This document shows positions 16,965 to 24,791 of a DNA stretch of 64,000 bases, piece after piece. The position numbers and the translations under genes were made by a program. The stretch lies in NCBI RefSeq assembly GCF_000375585.1, contig NZ_AQWP01000009.1:1-64000 (forward strand). The letters are read 5' to 3'. Source of the DNA: Sinorhizobium meliloti 4H41 (GTDB lineage Bacteria; Pseudomonadota; Alphaproteobacteria; Rhizobiales; Rhizobiaceae). Position 1 is the first letter of the stretch; each line of letters begins with the position of its first letter. The notes under the pieces are model-generated. The model was given only the letters and a program-made list of their open reading frames with translations. It was not told the DNA's origin and did not search any database.

Positions 16965-17096
16965 ATGGGACTTGCTCTATTTTCGATGGCGATGTTCTTC
17001 GCGATGGTCGTTGCGACGATCCATGCGCTGCGAGACGAGGACCGTGACCGCGCGACCGTGCTGTTGCCGCTGGTCGATAGACGCAGGCGCAAATGA
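16965..17096 (+). CDS. Small single-span membrane protein (43 aa)
   Basis: A short gene with GAAAGGAG six bases before ATG 16965. The product opens with a hydrophobic helix (LALFSMAMFFAMVVATIHAL) and ends in a charged, arginine-rich tail (RDEDRDRA...DRRRRK), typical of a one-span inner-membrane peptide with the basic end in the cytoplasm. No family was recognised. Two hairpins follow, the second with a T-run. It faces coaD divergently across a short promoter region. Confidence 0.65.
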   Translation: MGLALFSMAMFFAMVVATIHALRDEDRDRATVLLPLVDRRRRK

Positions 17097-17205
17097 CGAA
17101 TTCTAATATCGTGGCTTGCCACAGTTGAAACCAATGCCTCCAGGAAACTTCTCGCCGGAAGTTTCACAAGCGATCCCATTCTTCCCCTGATGCGATCGCT
17201 TCTAC

Positions 17206-17237
17206 AAGCCGGACGGTCTCCCCTGCCCGTCCGGCTT
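17206..17237 (+). terminator. Rho-independent terminator
   Basis: 11-bp stem AAGCCGGACGG (17206-17216) and CCGTCCGGCTT (17227-17237), 10-base loop, running into TTTTCTTT. A smaller stem GAAACTTC/GAAGTTTC lies at 17144-17165. It probably ends the 43-residue membrane peptide transcript. Confidence 0.75.
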
Positions 17238-17263
17238 TTTCTTTGCGCAAATGCCCTGCCTTT

Positions 17264-17297
17264 CTGGCTGGATACCTGTGACAAGCACAGGAATGAG
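17264..17297. repeat. Partial third copy of the palindromic repeat
   Basis: CTGGCTGGATACCTGTGACA and onward is the reverse complement of the first palindromic module of the elements at 11043 and 11276, with one mismatch. It sits just beyond the 3' end of the MATE gene. Confidence 0.75.
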
Positions 17298-17339
17298 GTA
17301 ATCGAACAAGACGCCGCTTGTATCCGATCTCGACAGGCC

Positions 17340-18740
17340 TTAGCCGGCCGGGGCCACGCTCACCCTGCGGAGGAGACGGAAGAAGCGCCAGTTGAGCAAC
17401 AGCGCCGCAGACGCAAGACCGAGGACGAAGCCGAACCAGACGCCGACGCCGCCGAAACCAAGCGGAAAGGCAAACGCCCAGGCGCAGAAAAACCCGATCG
17501 GCCAATAGGCGATCATCGCCAGGATCATCGGTATGGTCGTGTCCTTGAGGCCGCGCAACATGCCGGCGGCAATGGCCTGCAGGCCGTCGACGAGCTGGAA
17601 GGCACCGGCGATGACGATCAGCGGTCCTGCAAAGGCGAGAACCTCGGCTGCATCGGGCCGCCTCGTATCGAGGTAGAGACCGGCAAGCTCGCGCGGAAAC
17701 AGGGCGAAAATCGTGCTGCCGACGGCAGCAAAGCCGACGCCGAGCGTCAGCACGGCGATTGCGGCACGCTTCACGCCTACCATGTCGCCGCTGCCATACG
17801 CCAATCCTATGCGAACCGTTCCGGCCTGCGCCAGCCCAAGCGGAATCATGAAAGCGATGGACGCGAACTGGAGTGCTATGCCGTGGGCAGCCAGTTCGAT
17901 GGTTCCGATCGTGCCCATGAGCAGCGAAGCCACGGTAAACAGGCTGACTTCCGCGAGAATCGTCACGGAGATCGGAATGCCGAGATAGACCACCTCTCCG
18001 AAAGCCGGCCAATCCGGCCGCCAGAAGCGGACGAACAGCTCGTAGCGATGCAGTTCCGGCTGCCGGCGGATATAGCCTATCGTCAGGGCCGCACCGAGCA
18101 GGGCCACGCCGAGAGCGGCGACGGCCGCTCCGAAGATGCCCAGCTCCGGAAAACCGAAATGGCCAAAAATCAGAACATAGCAAAGCGCGGCATTCAGAAC
18201 CAAGGTCACGAGGGTCACGTAGAGGATCACCCCTGCCCGCTCGAGCCCGCTCAAAAATGCCCTGAGGACCATGAAAATGAGGCTGGGGAAGATCGCCCAT
18301 TGGGCGATACGCAGGTATTCTCCCGCAAGCGCAGCAACTTCGGGTTTCTGCCCGGCAAAGAGAAGGATCGGCTCGGCCATCCAGAGGACCGGCGCAGTCA
18401 GCACGCCGTAAAGCAGCACCACCCACATGCCCATGCGTACCGAGCGCCGCACGGAGACCTGATCGCCCCGGCCCTGCGCCTGAGCGACCATGGGAACCAC
18501 CGCATTGGCAAATCCGCTGCCGAAGATGAAAACCGTGAAGAAGACCTGCGTCGCGAGGATGATCGACGCCAGCTGGGTGGCGCCCAGCTGGCCGACCATG
18601 AGCACGTCCGTCGTATTGATCGCCAACTGGGCGAGCTGGGCGCCGATAAACGGCACGCCAAGATAGAGGCTCGCGCGAAAATGCGTGGGCCATGAATTGT
18701 CGCTCTGCGCAAGCACGAGGTCTTTGGTCGCGGTCAGCAT
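17340..18740 (-). CDS. MATE family multidrug/cation exporter
   Basis: 466 residues from ATG 18740 (AGGA six bases upstream). About 12 membrane spans in the two-bundle MATE layout. Recognisable segments include VPFIGAQLAQLAINTTDVLMVGQLG in span 1, the repeat-half equivalent LAEVSLFTVASLLMGTIG and the GSGDMVGVKRAA loop. MATE proteins expel cationic drugs or secondary metabolites using sodium or proton gradients. It lies 167 bases downstream of a TetA-like exporter on the same strand, which may be cotranscribed. Confidence 0.92.
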   Translation of the reverse strand: MLTATKDLVLAQSDNSWPTHFRASLYLGVPFIGAQLAQLAINTTDVLMVGQLGATQLASIILATQVFFTVFIFGSGFANAVVPMVAQAQGRGDQVSVRRSVRMGMWVVLLYGVLTAPVLWMAEPILLFAGQKPEVAALAGEYLRIAQWAIFPSLIFMVLRAFLSGLERAGVILYVTLVTLVLNAALCYVLIFGHFGFPELGIFGAAVAALGVALLGAALTIGYIRRQPELHRYELFVRFWRPDWPAFGEVVYLGIPISVTILAEVSLFTVASLLMGTIGTIELAAHGIALQFASIAFMIPLGLAQAGTVRIGLAYGSGDMVGVKRAAIAVLTLGVGFAAVGSTIFALFPRELAGLYLDTRRPDAAEVLAFAGPLIVIAGAFQLVDGLQAIAAGMLRGLKDTTIPMILAMIAYWPIGFFCAWAFAFPLGFGGVGVWFGFVLGLASAALLLNWRFFRLLRRVSVAPAG

Positions 18741-18907
18741 GAGGAATCCTGGCTCTGCACCGGCAATGGGCAAAGGGAAAAATGAAGAAGAGAGAACGAA
18801 TTAGAGCACCACCAGGGCTTGCGCCAGCGGTAAAGGCCGAACTGCTCGATTTTTCATCGATCGATCAAGAATATTGATCAATCTGGAGGCAGGGAAGCCA
18901 CGGACCG

Positions 18908-20167
18908 CTATGCCTCCGTCACGCTCGGAACGGCATCCCGGATGACATTTCCCCGGCCGGCGCGGACCTTGGCAAGGAAAATCACCAGCGCGGCGACGAT
19001 CAAACAGCCTGCCAGGGCATAGGGGGCGCCTGAAAAGCGATAGGCGGCTGCAGGGTCGGTGAAAAAGGCGAAAATTTGCGTGAACATCAGAGGCCCGAGG
19101 ATCGTGGTGATGCTGGATATGCTGGTGAGCGCGCCTTGCAGCTCGCCCTGTGCCGAAGGCGGGACATGGACGGAGGCTATGCTGCGGAGCGGCGGGTCGG
19201 CGAGGCTTTCGAGCGCCGTCGCGACGATCACCGCATAGACCATCCAGCCTTCCCAGGCGGCCGCATAGCCGGCCATCCCGAGGGCTGTGAAAGTGAGCCC
19301 GAGTGCTGCCGTGCGCCTTTCTCCCAGTGCGGGCACGACGCGGGGGAGCACCAGCGCCATCACGATTGCGCCGCCGACGCCGAAGATCCCCAGCGAAAGT
19401 CCGATCTGGCCTTCGCTCCACCCGTAGCGATAGGAAGCAACGAAGGACCAGACGGCCGGGTAGACGGCGTGAGCCAGCCAGTAGAGGAAGAAGACGAGGC
19501 CTACCCAGCCGATCCCCGGATAACGACGCATCTGCTTGAGCGCGCCGAGCGGATTGGCCCGATGCCATTCGAAGCGGCGCCGGTTGGCCGGGGCGAGCGT
19601 TTCCGGCAGGAGAAAGACCCCCATGATGAAATTGACGAAGGAGAGCGCTGCAGCACCATAAAAGGGCACTCTCGGGCCCAATTCGCCAAGGAAACCTCCG
19701 ATGACCGGGCCGAGCGCAAAACCGGTGCCGAAGGCAATGCCGATCAGCCCGAAATTCTTGGCGCGGTTCTCATCGTCGCTGACATCGGCAATGTAGGCGG
19801 ATGCGGTGCCGAAGCTCGCGCCGCTGATGCCGGCTAGGCTGCGTCCGATGAAGAGCATCCAATAACTGGTAGCAAGCGCACAGATCAGGTTGTCGACAGC
19901 GAATGTCAGCACTGAGGCGAGCAGGACCGGCCGACGCCCGAATCGATCGCTCAGATTCCCGATAAGCGGTGCGAAGAGAAATTGCATCGCCGAATAGACG
20001 AGCAACAGCCACCCGCCGTCGATAGCGGCCTCGCCGACATCCGCGCCCGTCAGCTCCTCCAGATAGGTCGGCAACACCGGGACGATGATTGCGATACCCA
20101 TGATGTCGAGGAAGAGGATGAGGAAGACCAGGAACAGGCCGCGTCTCACGAATTTCTTGTCGAGCAT
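18908..20167 (-). CDS. TetA-like MFS drug exporter
   Basis: 419 residues from ATG 20167, preceded by GGGAGGGAG; the frame is open to 20257 without support. Twelve spans. MFS motif A is well preserved as GNLSDRFGRRPVLL after span 2, motif C-like glycines follow (GIAFGTGFALGPVIGG), and DIMGIAIIVPVLPTYL in span 1 is characteristic of the tetracycline/H+ antiporter group. Similarity to TetA does not prove tetracycline resistance. A palindrome lies in its leader and a LysR gene is upstream on the same strand. Confidence 0.9.
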   Translation of the reverse strand: MLDKKFVRRGLFLVFLILFLDIMGIAIIVPVLPTYLEELTGADVGEAAIDGGWLLLVYSAMQFLFAPLIGNLSDRFGRRPVLLASVLTFAVDNLICALATSYWMLFIGRSLAGISGASFGTASAYIADVSDDENRAKNFGLIGIAFGTGFALGPVIGGFLGELGPRVPFYGAAALSFVNFIMGVFLLPETLAPANRRRFEWHRANPLGALKQMRRYPGIGWVGLVFFLYWLAHAVYPAVWSFVASYRYGWSEGQIGLSLGIFGVGGAIVMALVLPRVVPALGERRTAALGLTFTALGMAGYAAAWEGWMVYAVIVATALESLADPPLRSIASVHVPPSAQGELQGALTSISSITTILGPLMFTQIFAFFTDPAAAYRFSGAPYALAGCLIVAALVIFLAKVRAGRGNVIRDAVPSVTEA

Positions 20168-20215
20168 GAAGCTCCCTCCCCGCTTTCCGCCGGAGCGGAG
20201 ACAGAACGTGAACGA

Positions 20216-20237
20216 CGTTACCAGAATAGGTGTAACG
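20216..20237. promoter_or_regulatory. Operator-like inverted repeat upstream of the TetA-like gene
   Basis: CGTTACC (20216-20222) faces GGTGTAACG (20229-20237), an imperfect palindrome about 50 bases before the start codon at 20167. Position and symmetry fit a repressor/activator site. The binding protein is unknown; the neighbouring LysR protein is one candidate. Confidence 0.4.
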
Positions 20238-20328
20238 GCTTGCCTGATCCGAAACAATACGTGAACATGTCAAAGTTTAAGATGGTACCGATCGGTTGTG
20301 CTGATAGCTCGTATAGCCTCCGCGTGCA

Positions 20329-21237
20329 TCATTGCCCCGCATGCCGCTGCTCCGACTTCAGGAAGTCCACGAAGGCGCGCACGGGCACCGGCAGGTGCCG
20401 GCGACCGGCATAGTAAAGGAACGGCCCGGGAAAGCTGGTCTCCCATGCTGCGAGTATGCGAACCAGTCTCCCGGCCTCGATCTGCGGCATCAGGAACTCC
20501 TCGAAGGTACGTATCACCCCCAGGCCGTCGACGGCCGCGCCGAGCTCGAGGTCGACCGAGTTGGCGAGCACTGCCGGCGGCGGCGCAATATTCATCGCCA
20601 TTTCTCCCTCGCCAAATTCCCACGGCAGCGAAACGCCGTTCTGGAATCGGTGGCGGATGGTCGCGTGGTCGAGAAGATCGCGCGGATGCCGCGGTTCGCC
20701 GTGACGGGCGAGATAGTCCGGAGCGGCCGCGGTGATGTAGCGCTGCACGCGCGGACCGATGGGAATTGCGATCATGTCCTTCTCGACGCGTTCCTCGTAG
20801 CGCACGCCGGCATCGAAGCCCGCGGCAAGCACATCGATGAAGCCATCCTCGGCGGTGACCTCCAAGGTGATCGCCGGATGCGCTTTCATGAATCGGCCGA
20901 CGAGCGGCGGCAGGATGACCCTTGCGACGATGGTCGGAACGTTCAACCGCAATGTACCTGCCGGACTGTCGCGCTCGCTCGCCACCTGATCGAGCGCTCC
21001 GGCAATCTCCCCGAGCGCCGGCGACAGCCGCTCGAGCAAGCGCTTGCCCGCTTCCGTCGGCGTGACGCTGCGCGTCGTGCGGTTGAGCAATCTGACGCCG
21101 AGTCTCGCCTCCAGCCGTCGCAGGGCTTCGCTGAGCGCCGAAGCGGAAACGCCGCGCTTGCGGGCGGCCGTACGAAAGCTGCGGTCGCGTGCAACCGCTG
21201 CAAAGGCGTCGAGATCGGCAAGCGGCAGATCATGCAT
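20329..21237 (-). CDS. LysR-family transcriptional regulator
   Basis: 302 residues. The N-terminal winged helix reads LADLDAFAAVARDRSFRTAARKRGVSASALSEALRRLEARLGVRLLNRTTRSVTPTEAG, and a two-lobe effector domain follows (RLNVPTIVARVILPPLVGRF; ITLEVTAEDGFIDVLAAGFDAGVRYEE). The style matches the LysR proteins often found divergent to aldo/keto or short-chain reductases. It is divergent from the aldo/keto reductase at 21356 across 118 bases and upstream of the TetA-like gene, so either may be its target. Confidence 0.93.
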   Translation of the reverse strand: MHDLPLADLDAFAAVARDRSFRTAARKRGVSASALSEALRRLEARLGVRLLNRTTRSVTPTEAGKRLLERLSPALGEIAGALDQVASERDSPAGTLRLNVPTIVARVILPPLVGRFMKAHPAITLEVTAEDGFIDVLAAGFDAGVRYEERVEKDMIAIPIGPRVQRYITAAAPDYLARHGEPRHPRDLLDHATIRHRFQNGVSLPWEFGEGEMAMNIAPPPAVLANSVDLELGAAVDGLGVIRTFEEFLMPQIEAGRLVRILAAWETSFPGPFLYYAGRRHLPVPVRAFVDFLKSEQRHAGQ

Positions 21238-21355
21238 TGTGCAAAATTCAGAACAAGTCGTTTGGCTTGTGGGTGATTATCGCACACTGCCTTCCGAAGT
21301 AAACATTGCATCGACGCAAGCGGCCGCGGGACGGCCTCATCAAAGGAGAAACGAG

Positions 21356-22354
21356 ATGCATATGGTTTCGCTCGGGAATTCCGGTCCGAATGTCTCGGCA
21401 ATCGGGCTTGGCTGCATGGGAATGTCGGGCATGTACGGTCCGTCCGATCGCGCGGAAAGCATCGCCACCATTCATGCTGCCCTCGATGCGGGAATCACCC
21501 TGCTCGACACCGGCGACTTTTACGGCATGGGGCACAACGAGATCCTGATCGGCGAGGCGCTGAAGGGACGCAATCGAGACCAGGTGCAGTTGAGCGTCAA
21601 GTTCGGCGCATTGCGGGATCCGGCCGGCGCATGGCTCGGTTACGATGCACGACCGAACGCTGTACGCAACTTTCTCGCCTATACGCTGCAGCGCCTCGGT
21701 GTCGAATATATCGACGTCTATCGCCCCTCCCGTCTCGATCCGAACGTGCCGATAGAGGAGACGATCGGTGCCATTGCCGACATGGTAAAGGCAGGCTATG
21801 TGCGCCATATCGGTCTCTCCGAAGTCGGCCCGGACACGATAAGGCGGGCGGCAGCCGTTCACCCGATCTCAGACCTCCAGATCGAATATTCGCTGGTTTC
21901 GCGCGGCATCGAGGACGAGATCCTGCCGGTCTGCCGCGAACTCGGCATCGCCGTCACGGCCTACGGTGTGCTGTCGCGCGGGCTGATCAGCGGCCACTGG
22001 CAGAAAGATGCCGCAAAGGGCGGCGACTTCCGAGCGATGAGCCCCCGGTTTCAGGAAGGAAATGTCGAGCGAAACCTCGCCTTGGTCGAGGCGCTCAGAC
22101 GCATCGCCGAGGCCAAAGGCGTTACCGTCGCCCAGATCGCCATCGCCTGGGTCGCCGCTCAAGGTCACGATATCGTGCCGCTCGTCGGTGCGCGCCGGCG
22201 GGACCGTCTCGCCGAAGCACTTGGCGCGCAGGCGGTCCGACTGGACGCTGACGACATGTCTGCGATCGAAAGCGCCGTGCCGAAAGGCGCCGCCGCCGGG
22301 GCGCGTTATCCGGAAGCACAGCTCGTGCACATGGACAGCGAGCGGCAGAGATGA
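21356..22354 (+). CDS. Aldo/keto reductase
   Basis: 332 residues from ATG 21356, with AAAGGAG upstream; the much longer open frame from 21044 is antisense to the LysR gene and not real. TIM-barrel AKR features: LGNSGPNVSAIGLGCMGMSGMYG, ITLLDTGDFYGMGHNE with catalytic Asp and Tyr, VKFG with the Lys, and a C-terminal NADPH site (IVPLVGARRRDRLAEALGA). The usual catalytic His segment reads YRPSRLDP, as in the AKR subgroup with that substitution. Likely reduces aldehydes or ketones; substrate unknown. Probably controlled by the divergent LysR protein. Confidence 0.92.
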   Translation: MHMVSLGNSGPNVSAIGLGCMGMSGMYGPSDRAESIATIHAALDAGITLLDTGDFYGMGHNEILIGEALKGRNRDQVQLSVKFGALRDPAGAWLGYDARPNAVRNFLAYTLQRLGVEYIDVYRPSRLDPNVPIEETIGAIADMVKAGYVRHIGLSEVGPDTIRRAAAVHPISDLQIEYSLVSRGIEDEILPVCRELGIAVTAYGVLSRGLISGHWQKDAAKGGDFRAMSPRFQEGNVERNLALVEALRRIAEAKGVTVAQIAIAWVAAQGHDIVPLVGARRRDRLAEALGAQAVRLDADDMSAIESAVPKGAAAGARYPEAQLVHMDSERQR

Positions 22355-22363
22355 CGAAGGAAC

Positions 22364-22388
22364 GCCGGACCGGGCAGCCCGGTCCGGC
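22364..22388. terminator. Hairpin between convergent reductase and metallopeptidase genes
   Basis: 11-bp perfect stem GCCGGACCGGG/CCCGGTCCGGC with a 3-base loop, 10 bases after the reductase stop and 8 bases before the convergent stop at 22396. It can serve both strands. Confidence 0.75.
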
Positions 22389-22395
22389 ATTGTGA

Positions 22396-23331
22396 TCAGA
22401 TAGCGCCGGAGAAGGTGTCGCAATCCGACATCTTGCCGCTGTCGAAGCCCCGCTGGAACCACCGCATCCGCTGCTCGGACGTGCCGTGATTGAAACTTTC
22501 CGGGACGACATAGCCCTGCATGCGCTTCTGCAGCGTGTCGTCGCCGATCTGGGTCGCAGCGTTCAGCGCCTCCTCCAGATCGCCACGCTCCAGCAGCCCC
22601 TTCTGCTCGGTGTACTTGCCCCAGATTCCGGCGAAGCAGTCCGCCTGCAGTTCGACCCGGACCGACATCTGGTTCGCTTCGGCCTCGCTCATGCGTTGCC
22701 GCATTTCATTGAACTTGGGCAATACGCCGATCAGGTTCTGGACATGATGGCCGACTTCATGCGCAAGCACATAGGCCTGGGCAAAGTCGCCGGAGGCCTC
22801 GAACTTCTGGGCCAGCTCGTCGAAGAAGCTCATATCGAGATAGACCTTGCGGTCGCCGGGGCAATAGAAGGGACCCGAGGCGGACGAGGCAAAGCCGCAG
22901 GCCGAGCGGACCGAGCCGCTGAACAGCACCAGCCTCGGTTCTTCATATTGCTCGCCGCTTGCCTGGAAGATGCCGTTCCAGGTGTCCTCCGTTTCGGCAA
23001 GAACCGTGGCCATGAAGGCCTTCATCTCTTCTTCCTCGGCCGTGCCCTGCGGCGCCCCGGAGCCGTCGCTCTGCTCGAAGCCCGGCATGTTCGCCGGGCC
23101 CCCACCCTCGAGCACCTGGAGCATGTCGATGCCCATCGCCTTCAGGACGAAATAGAGAATGACGAGGAAGATGAGCGTGCCGAAGCTCATGCCGCCACCG
23201 GCGCGACGCATTCCGCCGCCACCACCGGGCAGGCGGAATCCACCGCCACGACCGAAAGGACCGCCTCCCCGGGGGCCGGCCCCGCGTTGATCCTCGATGT
23301 TTCCGGACTGGCGGCGGCCCTTCCATTCCAT
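22396..23331 (-). CDS. YpfJ-type neutral zinc metallopeptidase
   Basis: 311 residues from ATG 23331, preceded by GGAGGA. The N terminus is a Gly/Arg-rich low-complexity segment, followed by one membrane helix (LIFLVILYFVLKAMGI). The zinc peptidase domain follows, with HEVGHH as the HExxH site near residue 217 and conserved neighbours ACGFASSASGPFYCPGDRKVYLD upstream and LQADCFAGIW downstream. The family is widespread and mostly uncharacterised. The protein is probably anchored in the inner membrane. It is convergent with the aldo/keto reductase. Confidence 0.9.
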   Translation of the reverse strand: MEWKGRRQSGNIEDQRGAGPRGGGPFGRGGGFRLPGGGGGMRRAGGGMSFGTLIFLVILYFVLKAMGIDMLQVLEGGGPANMPGFEQSDGSGAPQGTAEEEEMKAFMATVLAETEDTWNGIFQASGEQYEEPRLVLFSGSVRSACGFASSASGPFYCPGDRKVYLDMSFFDELAQKFEASGDFAQAYVLAHEVGHHVQNLIGVLPKFNEMRQRMSEAEANQMSVRVELQADCFAGIWGKYTEQKGLLERGDLEEALNAATQIGDDTLQKRMQGYVVPESFNHGTSEQRMRWFQRGFDSGKMSDCDTFSGAI

Positions 23332-23545
23332 GATCTGTCCTCCAGAAGGCGTCGCCTCTACTTTAGCGCGCTGAGTGATTTTATAAGCCGGGGCGGCGAT
23401 CCTTGTAAAACGCAATCGCCGTCACCCGGTTGCATCCGACGCATCGTTTTGTCGAGCGGAGCTGCCGGCGCAAAGGGCAAGGGCCGCAGGATTGACGCTC
23501 GCGCCGTGTTCGGCTCCAATGGAAAGCAAGCGACGGGAGGAACAG

Positions 23546-24589
23546 ATGAAGGCAGTGCGTCTGGAGTCGGTGGGCAATATCTCCGTTCGGAACGTCGAGA
23601 TTCCCGTGCCCGGGCCTGACGATCTGCTCGTCAAAGTGGAAGCCTGCGGCATCTGCGGAACCGATCGTCATCTTCTTCATGGAGAATTTCCGTCGACGCC
23701 GCCGGTAACGCTCGGCCACGAATTCTGCGGCATCGTCGTTGAAGCCGGGAGCGGCGTTCGAGACATCGCACCGGGTGCGAGGATTACCGGAGATCCCAAC
23801 ATCTCCTGCGGTCGCTGCCCCCAGTGCCAGGCGGGCCGGGTCAATCTCTGCCGGAACCTGCGCGCGATCGGCATCCATCGCGACGGCGGCTTCGCCGAAT
23901 ACGTCCTGGTGCCGCGCAAGCAGGCGTTCGAAATTCCGCTTACTCTCGATCCCGTGCACGGCGCTTTCTGCGAGCCTCTCGCCTGCTGCCTGCACGGTGT
24001 CGATCTTTCGGGCATCAAAGCGGGCTCGACGGTGGCGATCCTGGGCGGCGGCGTGATCGGCCTGCTGACGGTGCAGCTCGCGAGGCTCGCCGGCGCCACG
24101 ACGGTCATTCTGTCGACACGCCAGGCAGCGAAGCGTCGTCTGGCCGAAAATCTCGGCGCCACCGCATCGGTCGACCCGTCGGCCGGCGACATCATCGAGG
24201 CGATCGCGGGTCCGGCAGGTCTCGTCCCCGGAGGGGTCGACGTCGTCATCGAGTGCGCCGGGGTCGCGGAAACGGTGCAGCAGTCGACGCGCCTCGCCAA
24301 AGCGGGCGGTACGGTCGTGATCCTCGGCGTGCTGCCGCAAGGCGAAAAGGTCGAAATCGAACCGTTCGACATTCTTTTCCGCGAGCTCCGCGTGCTTGGT
24401 TCCTTTATCAATCCCTTCGTCCACAGCCGCGCGGCCGACCTGGTTGCGACAGGCGCGATCGAGATCGACCCGTTGATTTCACGACGCATATCGCTCGATG
24501 AGGCGCCTGATGTCATTTCAAATCCCGCCGCTGCCGGCGAGGTGAAGGTATTGGTGATCCCGTCCGCCAAGCGGGTGGCGCAGCAGTAG
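23546..24589 (+). CDS. Zinc-dependent alcohol/polyol dehydrogenase (MDR family)
   Basis: 347 residues from ATG 23546 (GGGAGG upstream). Catalytic zinc ligands are in EACGICGTDRHLLHG and GHEFCGIV; the structural zinc site is CGRCPQCQAGRVNLC; the Rossmann motif is AILGGGVIGLLTVQLA near residue 170. This pattern is typical of sorbitol/threonine-type medium-chain dehydrogenases that act on sugar alcohols. It stands alone before carB and shows no sign of belonging to a sugar transport operon. Confidence 0.92.
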   Translation: MKAVRLESVGNISVRNVEIPVPGPDDLLVKVEACGICGTDRHLLHGEFPSTPPVTLGHEFCGIVVEAGSGVRDIAPGARITGDPNISCGRCPQCQAGRVNLCRNLRAIGIHRDGGFAEYVLVPRKQAFEIPLTLDPVHGAFCEPLACCLHGVDLSGIKAGSTVAILGGGVIGLLTVQLARLAGATTVILSTRQAAKRRLAENLGATASVDPSAGDIIEAIAGPAGLVPGGVDVVIECAGVAETVQQSTRLAKAGGTVVILGVLPQGEKVEIEPFDILFRELRVLGSFINPFVHSRAADLVATGAIEIDPLISRRISLDEAPDVISNPAAAGEVKVLVIPSAKRVAQQ

Positions 24590-24722
24590 CGATTCCATAG
24601 GAGAACCGTTGGTTCGAGAGGCGGAACAAATATCTTCGCTTTCTTGTCGATTCCCGAATTTTCGGGGTTCCGCTGGCGAAAACATTTGCCTATAAGCCGC
24701 TTCTAGCCTGAAAAGACCATCA

Positions 24723-24785
24723 ATGCGCGACCCGGCCGGTGACCTCCCAACCTGGCCGGTTTTTCGCGCAGCTAGAAACGGATGA
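24723..24785 (+). promoter_or_regulatory. Possible carB leader: 20-codon ORF overlapping a terminator-like hairpin
   Basis: ATG 24723 opens a 20-codon frame (MRDPAGDLPTWPVFRAARNG) that stops at 24785, six bases before the carB ATG. The same bases form a hairpin: outer arms GCGCGA/TCGCGC (24725-24730, 24764-24769) and inner arms CCGGCC/GGCCGG (24732-24737, 24754-24759), the latter followed by TTTTT. This is the geometry of an attenuator, but the leader frame has only a weak ribosome binding site. Confidence 0.4.
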
Positions 24786-24791
24786 TTGCCC

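Noticed and set aside
17190-18695. 501-residue open frame on the plus strand
   Set aside because: Exactly opposite the MATE transporter; charged, low-complexity shadow of a hydrophobic high-GC gene.
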